NCBI GenBank assembly: GCA_964354155.1
Contig: CAYGYG010000013.1
Span: forward strand, 1 to 64,000
Direction of reading: 5' to 3'
From: CAYGYG01 sp964354155
GTDB lineage: Bacteria; Hydrothermota; Tepidihabitantia; SM23-42; CAYGYG01
DNA: 64,000 nt
Within the stretch, counting starts at the first letter, position 1. Every line of letters starts with the position of its first letter. The notes below the pieces were generated by a model. That model was given only the letters and a program-made list of their open reading frames with translations. It had not been told where the DNA came from and did no database searches. Made by a program: the position numbers and the translations under genes. Below are positions 16,703 through 24,192 of this stretch, piece after piece.

Positions 16703-17866
16703 GTGGGTTACGGTCGCATCTGGGCCGAGATTGATCTCGGTAAACTTGTTGACAACTACCGGAAGGTAAAGAGCCTCTGTCCCAAATCGCGGGTGCTGGC
16801 GCCGATCAAGGCCGATGCCTACGGCCACGGGGCCATCGAAGTAGCCCGCACCCTGGAGCGGGTCGGCATTTTCATGTTTGGCGTCGCCGGCGTCGCAGAG
16901 GGGATCGAGCTTCGCAAAGCCGGCATCCGAACGCCGATTCTCGTGCTCAGCCCGATACCGTTCGAAGAGATCGATGCGATTTTCGAGTACCGCCTCCGGC
17001 CGACCATTTCGGATCCGGCATTCTTCGACATGCTCGAAGAGAAGCTGCGGTTCCGACGTAACCGGAAGCTCGCCGTCCATGTTGAAGTCGATACCGGCAT
17101 GACCCGCACCGGTGTTTCCTACGATCAAGCTTTTACCATGATTCCCTGGATCGCCGGCAAGCGCAATCTTGAACTGGAGGGCGTCTTCACGCATTTCCCG
17201 GTCGCCGACACCAGCGTGCCTTTTTCCGAGAAACAGGTCCAAGCGCTGGCGCGGCTCAAGAAACATCTGGCCGGTCAGGGGATAAGGCCCAAGCTCTTCC
17301 ATATTGCCAATACCGCAGGTCTTGTCAACCGGCTGGGTGGGCCCTTCAGTCTGGCACGCCCCGGTGTCGCCCTGTACGGTTTGATGCCGGCAAACCAGAT
17401 GCGCGACCGGCTTGGCCTCGACCCGGTCATGGTGCTCAAGACCATGGTCGTCAATGTGCGTGATGTACCCAGGAATGCGGCAATAAGCTATGGCCACACA
17501 TTCCGGACCAAGAAGCGTTCAAAAATCGCCACCCTTTCCGTCGGCTACGGCGACGGTTATCCGCGTTGCCTGTCGAACATCGGCGAAGTCATCATCCGCG
17601 GCCGCCGCGCCCGGATCGTCGGAACGGTCTGTATGGATCTGATGATGGTCGATGTGAGCGGCATTGCGGATGTTGGCGTGAACGATACCGCCATCCTGAT
17701 CGGCCGCGAAGGCCGGGCCGAGATAACGGCTGCCGAATTGGCCCTTAAAGCCAAGACCGTGATCTACGAGATCATCTGCGGTATCGGTCCCCGGGTGCCG
17801 AGGGTCTATTATCAACACGGCCGGTTTCTCCGGGTGCGCAATCTTTTCCTTAGAGGGATGATGTGA
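16703..17866 (+). CDS. alr: alanine racemase
   Basis: A PLP enzyme of 387 residues that makes D-alanine for peptidoglycan. The PLP lysine lies in PIKADAYGHGA near residue 35. Further family segments are HVEVDTGMTRTG, FTHFPVAD, and the C-terminal-domain catalytic tyrosine region ISYGHTF with SVGYGDGYPR. The length is normal. It begins with GTG at 16703, with no ribosome site and the -10 box only 6 nt upstream. A small DUF1844 gene follows 57 bp downstream and may be co-transcribed. Confidence 0.95.
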   Translation: MGYGRIWAEIDLGKLVDNYRKVKSLCPKSRVLAPIKADAYGHGAIEVARTLERVGIFMFGVAGVAEGIELRKAGIRTPILVLSPIPFEEIDAIFEYRLRPTISDPAFFDMLEEKLRFRRNRKLAVHVEVDTGMTRTGVSYDQAFTMIPWIAGKRNLELEGVFTHFPVADTSVPFSEKQVQALARLKKHLAGQGIRPKLFHIANTAGLVNRLGGPFSLARPGVALYGLMPANQMRDRLGLDPVMVLKTMVVNVRDVPRNAAISYGHTFRTKKRSKIATLSVGYGDGYPRCLSNIGEVIIRGRRARIVGTVCMDLMMVDVSGIADVGVNDTAILIGREGRAEITAAELALKAKTVIYEIICGIGPRVPRVYYQHGRFLRVRNLFLRGMM

Positions 17867-17923
17867 ACGGGACGATGAGAGAATGGGAGAAAGAATGCGG
17901 GGGTGAAATGAGAGGAGACTTCA

Positions 17924-18214
17924 ATGACTGAGAACGAGAAGCAACACGAGCCGCATGCCGACGAACCGATGAACTTCACGTCGCTGGTATTCATGCTGGC
18001 GGCAGGCGCGATGCAGAATATGGGGGTTATTGCCAACCCCGTCACCCAGAAAGTCGAGAAGAACTTGAAGATGGCGCGTCAAACCATTGATCTTCTGGAT
18101 ATACTGCGCGCCAAGACCCAGGGCAACCTCGACCAGGCGGAAAGCCGGCTCTTGGCCGAGCTGCTCGCTGATTTGAAACTCAAAATCGTGAGACTCGAGC
18201 AAGAAAAGCCTTGA
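17924..18214 (+). CDS. DUF1844 domain protein
   Basis: A 96-residue, mostly helical protein matching the DUF1844 pattern: a polar N-terminus, then FTSLVFMLAAGAMQNMGV with the conserved Asn-Pro after it (ANPVT), and a C-terminal amphipathic helix pair. No function is established for the family, although it is widespread in FCB, PVC and deltaproteobacterial genomes. The ATG has a GAGGAG site. It is followed by a hairpin terminator at 18270. Confidence 0.85.
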   Translation: MTENEKQHEPHADEPMNFTSLVFMLAAGAMQNMGVIANPVTQKVEKNLKMARQTIDLLDILRAKTQGNLDQAESRLLAELLADLKLKIVRLEQEKP

Positions 18215-18269
18215 TGCAAAGCGAGTTGTTTCAAAAGAATGTCGAAAAACGCCTTCTCATTAATAATCA

Positions 18270-18296
18270 CGGTAAACGAGTTTACCGAGACTTTTT
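18270..18296 (+). terminator. intrinsic terminator after DUF1844
   Basis: A perfect inverted repeat CGGTAAAC-GA-GTTTACCG (18270-18287), then ACTTTTTC. It lies between the DUF1844 stop and the next promoter, as expected for the end of the alr transcript. Confidence 0.65.
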
Positions 18297-18317
18297 CAGC
18301 GAACTCCTCATTTTCTG

Positions 18318-18345
18318 TTGACAATGCGATACTTATGAATATAAT
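18318..18345 (+). promoter_or_regulatory. perfect consensus promoter of the LysM-TPR operon
   Basis: TTGACA (18318-18323), a 16-bp spacer, TATAAT (18340-18345). It is the only promoter I see before six tightly packed genes. Confidence 0.8.
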
Positions 18346-18585
18346 AATTTTTGGGTTATACGTTTGTATCTCCCTAAGGCCTAAGGCCCCGTAGGGGGAC
18401 ACAGTGGTGTCGTAGAGAGAAGTGCCTGACCAACAAGGCGGACGGCTGCCGGTTGGGTTCGTTAACGTCTGTTTATTTAGGAGGATAAGCTTACTCTCAC
18501 CGGTTGGTGAGCAGGTTGCTCTTGTGGTTGATCAGAGGTAAGTTACTTGGCCCGTGAAGCAACGATAGATCTTTAAGGAGGAAAG
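18346..18585 (+). other. long structured 5' leader, candidate regulatory RNA
   Basis: About 235 nt of untranslated leader, unlike the very short leaders elsewhere in the window. It contains several small inverted repeats: CCCC-GTA-GGGG near 18390, CCAAC...GTTGG enclosing GGC...GCC near 18435-18465, and CTCACC-GGTT-GGTGAG followed by GCA-GGT-TGC near 18497-18521. It ends in the ribosome site AAGGAGG. I do not recognise it as a known riboswitch class, and I saw no obvious terminator or anti-terminator pair. Confidence 0.4.
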
Positions 18586-19623
18586 ATGAAAAAGGTTTTG
18601 ATCTGTGTCTGTTTTCTCGTCTGCCTTTTTGCGGAAGACGTGACATACATGGTAAAACAGGGCGACACCCTGTGGGACATCGCCGGATTCTACTACCAGA
18701 ATCCCTACCTTTGGCCGGTCATCTGGAACGCGAACCTTGAGAAAGTCAGTGATCCCCACTGGATCTATCCCGAGCAGGTTCTGATCATACCGCCGTCACC
18801 GGAGTCGACCCTGGCCGGGGACTCGGTACCGATTGTTGCGCCGGAGACGCTCGTTATCGTTGAGGAGGACACGACTACCTACACGTACTATGCGCCGAAA
18901 CCCCACGGACAAGAGATCGAAGTATCTTTTGTCGCGGCCGATAGGAAGGTCTTTTCCGAGGAGCTCATCCATCGCTGTGGCTATCTTGCGGAAGAAGAGA
19001 TCATTGCCGCGGCGAAGATCATTCGCAGTGAGCCGGAGCGGGAGCGCATTACCAACTTTATGAAGGTCTATGTCGACCGCACGACGCCGGAAACCAATGT
19101 GGGCGACGTTTACAGCATCTACCGGATGGGTGACGTGGTCGACGACCCGGCCACCGGGCAGTACCTCGGCAAGGTCGTCGACATTCTCGGCAAATTGAAG
19201 ATTGAAGAGGCGGCCGAAGGCGGCACCCGCGCCCAGGTTACCGTTTCCCACGATATCATCAAGCCGGGCGAGCTGCTCGTGCCCTACCCGAAGTTCGAGA
19301 TCCCGACCAACGTCACGCTGAAGGTGACCAGCCGCTTGCTCGAGGGGCAGGTTGCCTACGTCCGGAGCAAGACGACCTTGACGCAGAATTATACGATCGT
19401 TTTCCTCAATGTCGGGGCCAACAGTGACGTGACGATCGGCGACGTATTCCGCATCTATGAAGAGAAGACGTACGGCGGCCGCAAACTGCCCGACCTTTCC
19501 GTCGGCGAGGTGCTGGTGGTCAACGCACGGCCCAGCTCATGCGTCGGCCTTGTCTCCTGGCGCCGCTTGACGCACAAGATCGTGCGCGGTGACAAGGTGC
19601 GGTTGTACCAAGAGGCGCATTGA
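18586..19623 (+). CDS. secreted LysM-domain protein
   Basis: A 345-residue exported protein. A short signal peptide (residues 1-16, MKKVLICVCFLVCLFA) is followed at once by a LysM peptidoglycan-binding domain (about 18-65: YMVKQGDTLWDIAGFYYQNP ... QVLIIPP). The remaining 270 residues are mainly beta, with two similar modules (GDVYSIYRMGD near 165 and GDVFRIYEEKT near 285) that look like a duplicated domain of unknown role. LysM would place it in the periplasm at the cell wall. It opens the operon with a strong AAGGAGG site, and its stop overlaps the next start (TGATG). Confidence 0.88.
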   Translation: MKKVLICVCFLVCLFAEDVTYMVKQGDTLWDIAGFYYQNPYLWPVIWNANLEKVSDPHWIYPEQVLIIPPSPESTLAGDSVPIVAPETLVIVEEDTTTYTYYAPKPHGQEIEVSFVAADRKVFSEELIHRCGYLAEEEIIAAAKIIRSEPERERITNFMKVYVDRTTPETNVGDVYSIYRMGDVVDDPATGQYLGKVVDILGKLKIEEAAEGGTRAQVTVSHDIIKPGELLVPYPKFEIPTNVTLKVTSRLLEGQVAYVRSKTTLTQNYTIVFLNVGANSDVTIGDVFRIYEEKTYGGRKLPDLSVGEVLVVNARPSSCVGLVSWRRLTHKIVRGDKVRLYQEAH

Positions 19624-20087
19624 TGCAAGAGCAGGCACTGCTCAAAGGCATCTACCTGTTTCGCGAACTCACGCCCAAGGAGACCGATCTGGTCATTTCG
19701 ATCTCCAGGGAGCAGACGTACAAAAAGAATGCTGTCATCTTCAAAGAAGGTGAAAAGGGCGATGCCTTTTACGTCGTGGTCTCGGGCTCGGTCCGGATCT
19801 CGACGATTGTGCCGGGGGTAGGTGAGGAGGCACTGACCGTGCTGCGGAGCGGCGAATACTTCGGTGAGATGGCGCTGATCGACGACGCGTCCCGCTCGGC
19901 CAGTGCGATCGCCAACGAAGACACGCTTCTGATATCGATTGCGAAAAAGGACTTCGAGAATCTGCTGGCGAAGAACACCGACCTTGCCTACAAGCTGCTC
20001 TGGGTATTCACGAGAACCTTGTGTAGCCGGTTGCGCAAGACGGATGAACAGCTCAAGTCGATATTCGCCATCGCGAAGAACTTCTGA
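19623..20087 (+). CDS. cyclic-nucleotide-binding domain protein without DNA-binding domain
   Basis: A 154-residue single-domain protein of the cNMP-binding (Crp-like sensor) fold. The phosphate-binding cassette is readable as YFGEMALIDDASRSASA, with the Glu and Arg-Ser that hold cAMP or cGMP in the superfamily. No helix-turn-helix follows, so it is a sensor or adaptor rather than a transcription factor. Its start overlaps the LysM stop. The ligand may not be a classical cyclic nucleotide. Its place between a wall-binding protein and large TPR proteins suggests it signals to that complex (inference). Confidence 0.87.
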   Translation: MQEQALLKGIYLFRELTPKETDLVISISREQTYKKNAVIFKEGEKGDAFYVVVSGSVRISTIVPGVGEEALTVLRSGEYFGEMALIDDASRSASAIANEDTLLISIAKKDFENLLAKNTDLAYKLLWVFTRTLCSRLRKTDEQLKSIFAIAKNF

Positions 20088-20093
20088 TCGCGC

Positions 20094-20423
20094 ATGGCCG
20101 ATACGTTCTTTTTGCTCGTCTTCCTGAGCGTCCTCGTCGAGCGCGTCAGCGAAAAACTGCTATACCTTCTGCCGGGGAAGAGGCGGGTGTGGGCCTGGGT
20201 TGTTTCGACAATCCTTGCGCTCCTGATCACCTTTCTCTTCCGGGTCGGCCTGCTGGGCATGATGGGGTTTGCCGCCTCGTCCGGAACCGCCAGCCGACTC
20301 GACTACGTAATCACGGCGCTTTTAATTGCCTCGGGCAGCGAACCGATTCATGTTCTGTTTCGGACGCTCGAGTACAAGAAAGAAGAGATAAGAGGAAAGG
20401 CGAAAGCCGCGAAGGATGCTTGA
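20094..20423 (+). CDS. small membrane protein of unknown function
   Basis: A 109-residue protein with two clear hydrophobic helices (about 4-24 and 36-62) and a weaker third (about 74-88), then a strongly basic cytosolic tail (EYKKEEIRGKAKAAK). It is not recognised as any family. It starts 6 nt after the cNMP gene and overlaps the giant TPR gene by 8 nt. It could be the membrane anchor for the neighbouring soluble TPR proteins (inference). Confidence 0.7.
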   Translation: MADTFFLLVFLSVLVERVSEKLLYLLPGKRRVWAWVVSTILALLITFLFRVGLLGMMGFAASSGTASRLDYVITALLIASGSEPIHVLFRTLEYKKEEIRGKAKAAKDA

Positions 20424-23400
20424 GTTTTTCTCCAGCCATGACCGAGAAAAGATCCTCGAGAAGGCTCGGAAACTGAAGGCGGACGGACGGGTCGAGCAGG
20501 CGATCAAGACGCTGGAAAGCTCGGTCTCGTCCTCGCCGGAGGATTTCGACCTGTATCTCGAACTGGGACGCTACTGCTTTGAGGGCGGACGGAGGATTGA
20601 TGCGGTCGCGGCCCTGCGTAAAGCCCTTGCTCTGGACAGCCAACGCGCCGATGAAGTGGTCGGCACGCTCACCGATCTTCACTACCGGGGTTCATCGCCC
20701 ATTGAGACCGGGGATGCCCTGCTCGAGATGTACATCGTCCGCCGCGATTTTGAAGAGGTCGAGCGGACGCTGAAATCGCTGTCCACCAAGGATCTGCAGT
20801 TCCTCGAGACCCGGTATCTCAAGATTTTCGAAAACACCTACAAGAACAAGAATCCGGCCGAATACACCGCCCGGGAAACCAACATCCTCCTCCAGCTGGC
20901 GAGCGTCGAGATTTTCATCGGACGCATGGAACGCGGCTTTGAGCTGGCCGAGAAGTTCTTGGGCGTCAAGGAGAGCGAGCGGCCCGCGGTCCAGAACTGG
21001 GCCAAAAGCGTGTGCCGGTGGAAGTGGGGCAAGGCGCTGTCCCAGTTCTACTTGATGCGCCTGCTGCTGGCCGCCCAAAAATACGAGGAAGCGCTTCAGG
21101 TTGCCCAGCGCGCGGTCGAATTCGACAAGACCTACAGCCTGCGGATTCACGAGGAGTTTGCGAAAGTCGCGTTGCCGCCCAAAATCCAGGTCGAGTTTCT
21201 TTCGTTTCTCTCTTCACTTGAGGTCGGCGCCAAGGACATCGACGGTGCGATTGCCAACTTGAACCGCCTGCTCAATCTTGATACCGGGCGCACCGACGAC
21301 GTCATCCGCGGCTTCCGCGATCTGTTGCGGATGGCCCCAAAGGAGTCGAAGGTCATTTTTGCCTTGGGCGATGCCTACCTTCACGCCAAGCGGAGCGGCC
21401 TTGCGGTCGAGGAGTATGCCAAAGTACTGGAGATCGATCCCGAGAAGACCGATGAGGTCCTAAGTCGATATCAGGCCGTGCTCAAGGTCGATTCCAAAAA
21501 CCCGCAGGTGATCGCCGCCTTAGTCGAGGGCTATCTGGCCAAGAACGACATCGCCAAGGCGACCGAAGTCATTGATCAGTCCTACCAGGCCGACCCGGGA
21601 CTGATCGAGGAGTACCTGCCGAATCTCAATACGATTCTCGATCGCGACATGAACAACATGAAGGCGCTCAACCTGCTGGGGCTCGTCTATCTCAAGAAGG
21701 GCGAGATCGATAATGCGATCCTGATTTTCGAGAACCTCTTGAGCCGGGGCAGCGAGGGGCAGGTCCTGGCCGAGGCCGGCAGCCGGGCCGTACTGCTGGC
21801 GATGTCGGATAGTATCCCGGCCCTGAAAGTGTTGACCGACGCGCTGCTGCTGCAGGGCCGCGGGCCGGAAGCCCTCAAGCTCATCGGCGGGCGGGTCAAG
21901 GCCGACCCGGCGACCGCCCTGGAGCTCGTCGCCAAGCTCGACGCGATCCTCAAGGCCGACCCGGCCTTGATCGAGTCGGGCCGCGGCATCTACGAGGAAT
22001 TCAAGATCCAGGATGAGTTTCTGGTCGGCCTGGTCGTGGGACGCAGTTTTGCCTACCAGAAAAACTACGCCCGGGCGCAGGAATCGTTCCAGAAGTGCCT
22101 GGCCCTCGACCCGGCGCGCCACGATCTGGTGAAGAAAGTGCTGATGGAGCTGGTTCAGGACGACTCGAAGGCGGTTCCGCTCATGGTTTACATCGCCCGC
22201 ATCTTCCTTAAGGAAGGCGACATCGAGAAGAGCGCCCGGTTCTTCCGGGCCGCGCAGATGGTCGACCCTTCGATCTTCGCTGAAATCATCGATGATTTCT
22301 ACGACATCGTCAAGGCGCACCCTGAGGACGTCATGATGCGGCGGCTGTTGGTCGAAAGCCTTCTCAACAAGGGACTTTTCGACCGCACGATCGAGGAATG
22401 CCGGATAACGACCGAAGCGGTAAGTCCGGCGGACGGCGCGTATTTCCACTTAAAACAGGCCCAGGCGATGCTGGCGAAGGGTCGGCTGACCGACGCGGTG
22501 CGTCCCTTCATGCTCGCCCAGGAGCATAACGTCAACTTCACCAACGAGGTCATCGGCGGCCTGGAAAAGATTCTATCGATCGACAAGAACAACATTGCGG
22601 CCCACTTCGCGCTCGGCCGGGCCTACGGGGCGGCGCGCATGGTCAATAAGGCGGTCGAGGAACTGCTCCTGACCGCCCGCATCGTGCCGACCCGGGTCAG
22701 TTACGTCATGGACGAACTCAAGAGGCTTGAGACGCTGGCCCCGGCCAACGCGATGGTCCATTTCGCCCAGGGGTTGCTCCACGTCAGCCAGAAAAACTTG
22801 AAGGAAGGCATCGGCGAGCTCGATCAGGCCCGGGAGATGGACAAGAGCCTGCTCGACAAGATCATCCCGGTCTACGAGAAGCTCGAGACCGAGGGGACGT
22901 CGCCCGAGCTCCTCCTGAGCCAGGCGCGCGCTTACTCGGACAAGGGTTCGTACAACTTCGCGGTCGACTTCTTCCGGAAGGCGTTCGAGAGCGACCCCGG
23001 GCGGCTCGAGCAGATTGTTTCGGGGCTCAAGACGATCTGTACCGTCCAGCCGGACAACGCCGAAGCACGCCGGCTCCTGGCGCGGATCTACTTTGACTAC
23101 AACGCGCTGGACGATGCCGTCTCGGTGGCCCGCGAAATCTATGGTTCGAGTGCCACCCACCGCATCTGGGCGATCGACTTTGCGCGCGAAGTGCTGACCA
23201 AGAATCCCCAACACATCCCGACCTACTATTTTCTAGCCGAGCTATGCTTCGACGAGGGTAAATTCAAAGAGGGAATCGAAACGCTGGAGCGGCTCCGGGG
23301 ATTCGCCCCGCACGAAGTGCCGGCGATGATCGACCGGGCGGAAGCGGTCTACCAGAACAACCAGTATGTGCCGGAGATCGTGATTTTCCTGGCCGACCGC

Positions 23401-24192
23401 TATACCGACGTCTCGCTCGAGCAGAAGTCAGTGGCGTTCTTGAGGAAACTCTATAATACCAACGCGGCATTTGCCGATGCGGTACTCCACCGGCTCCGCT
23501 ATATTCTCAAGAAGAAGCCGGACATAATCGACGGCTACTTCCTGACCGCCGACATTCTGAGCGCCCAGAACGATTTCCAGCGGGCCCGCGAAGCGCTCGA
23601 GTTCGGCGAGCGTTACGCTACCGGGATTCAGGACAAGGTCGAACTGCGGCTCCGGCTTGCGAATTTGCTCAACCTGCTGGGCGACCGCGCCGGAGTGAGC
23701 AGCACGCTGATGAAAGCGCTGCGCATCGCGCAGAACAAAGGCTCGGTTTACCAAACCATCAGACAATTGCATGAGAAGAGCCTGACCAACCGCCTCGAGG
23801 TGCTGCGCCGCGAGACGAACGAAGACAGCCGTCTCGAGATGGTGCGTATCCACCTGGCGTTGGGTCAGCTCGATGAGGCGGAACAGTTTCTCGTTTTCGT
23901 ACCCTCGGGCAACGAAGTGCGCCGCGCCCAGGCGCTGCTGAGGGCACGGGTCTACCTGGCGCGGAATCGCGCCCTCGACGCCCTTGAAGTCTTGAGGCCG
24001 CACAAGGACGATGAGCGGATCGCCCTGGCGTTAGCTGATGCCCACGAAAGCATGGGTAACTACGCGGCGGCGGTTGCGACACTCAAGGCGCTGGGCCGGC
24101 CTGAATTTCTCGGCCGCATCAAGGTGGATGAGACGAAATTGATTGAATCTTTGCTATCGGGCAAGAAACGGGTCTTAGAAGGGAGGCGCTAA
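20416..24192 (+). CDS. giant TPR-repeat protein (1258 residues)
   Basis: An all-helical cytosolic protein made almost wholly of tetratricopeptide-type helix pairs from residue 10 to the end. Typical units are IFALGDAYLHAKRSGLAVEE and NLLGLVYLKKGEIDNAILIF. Many units are longer than 34 residues, with an intervening 'LDP..DEV...L..LL' stretch, giving roughly 68-70 residue double repeats. There is no signal peptide or catalytic domain, so it is a scaffold. It overlaps both neighbours (8 nt with the membrane protein, and TAATG with the coiled-coil protein), so all are translated together. No function is known to me for this arrangement. Confidence 0.85.
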   Translation: MLEFFSSHDREKILEKARKLKADGRVEQAIKTLESSVSSSPEDFDLYLELGRYCFEGGRRIDAVAALRKALALDSQRADEVVGTLTDLHYRGSSPIETGDALLEMYIVRRDFEEVERTLKSLSTKDLQFLETRYLKIFENTYKNKNPAEYTARETNILLQLASVEIFIGRMERGFELAEKFLGVKESERPAVQNWAKSVCRWKWGKALSQFYLMRLLLAAQKYEEALQVAQRAVEFDKTYSLRIHEEFAKVALPPKIQVEFLSFLSSLEVGAKDIDGAIANLNRLLNLDTGRTDDVIRGFRDLLRMAPKESKVIFALGDAYLHAKRSGLAVEEYAKVLEIDPEKTDEVLSRYQAVLKVDSKNPQVIAALVEGYLAKNDIAKATEVIDQSYQADPGLIEEYLPNLNTILDRDMNNMKALNLLGLVYLKKGEIDNAILIFENLLSRGSEGQVLAEAGSRAVLLAMSDSIPALKVLTDALLLQGRGPEALKLIGGRVKADPATALELVAKLDAILKADPALIESGRGIYEEFKIQDEFLVGLVVGRSFAYQKNYARAQESFQKCLALDPARHDLVKKVLMELVQDDSKAVPLMVYIARIFLKEGDIEKSARFFRAAQMVDPSIFAEIIDDFYDIVKAHPEDVMMRRLLVESLLNKGLFDRTIEECRITTEAVSPADGAYFHLKQAQAMLAKGRLTDAVRPFMLAQEHNVNFTNEVIGGLEKILSIDKNNIAAHFALGRAYGAARMVNKAVEELLLTARIVPTRVSYVMDELKRLETLAPANAMVHFAQGLLHVSQKNLKEGIGELDQAREMDKSLLDKIIPVYEKLETEGTSPELLLSQARAYSDKGSYNFAVDFFRKAFESDPGRLEQIVSGLKTICTVQPDNAEARRLLARIYFDYNALDDAVSVAREIYGSSATHRIWAIDFAREVLTKNPQHIPTYYFLAELCFDEGKFKEGIETLERLRGFAPHEVPAMIDRAEAVYQNNQYVPEIVIFLADRYTDVSLEQKSVAFLRKLYNTNAAFADAVLHRLRYILKKKPDIIDGYFLTADILSAQNDFQRAREALEFGERYATGIQDKVELRLRLANLLNLLGDRAGVSSTLMKALRIAQNKGSVYQTIRQLHEKSLTNRLEVLRRETNEDSRLEMVRIHLALGQLDEAEQFLVFVPSGNEVRRAQALLRARVYLARNRALDALEVLRPHKDDERIALALADAHESMGNYAAAVATLKALGRPEFLGRIKVDETKLIESLLSGKKRVLEGRR

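Noticed and set aside
18346..18585. Leader as a 4.5S/SRP RNA, 6S RNA or cyclic-di-GMP riboswitch
   Set aside because: I could not find the conserved core of SRP RNA or of the GEMM riboswitch, nor the single long rod with a central bubble of 6S RNA; I therefore left it as an unassigned structured leader.
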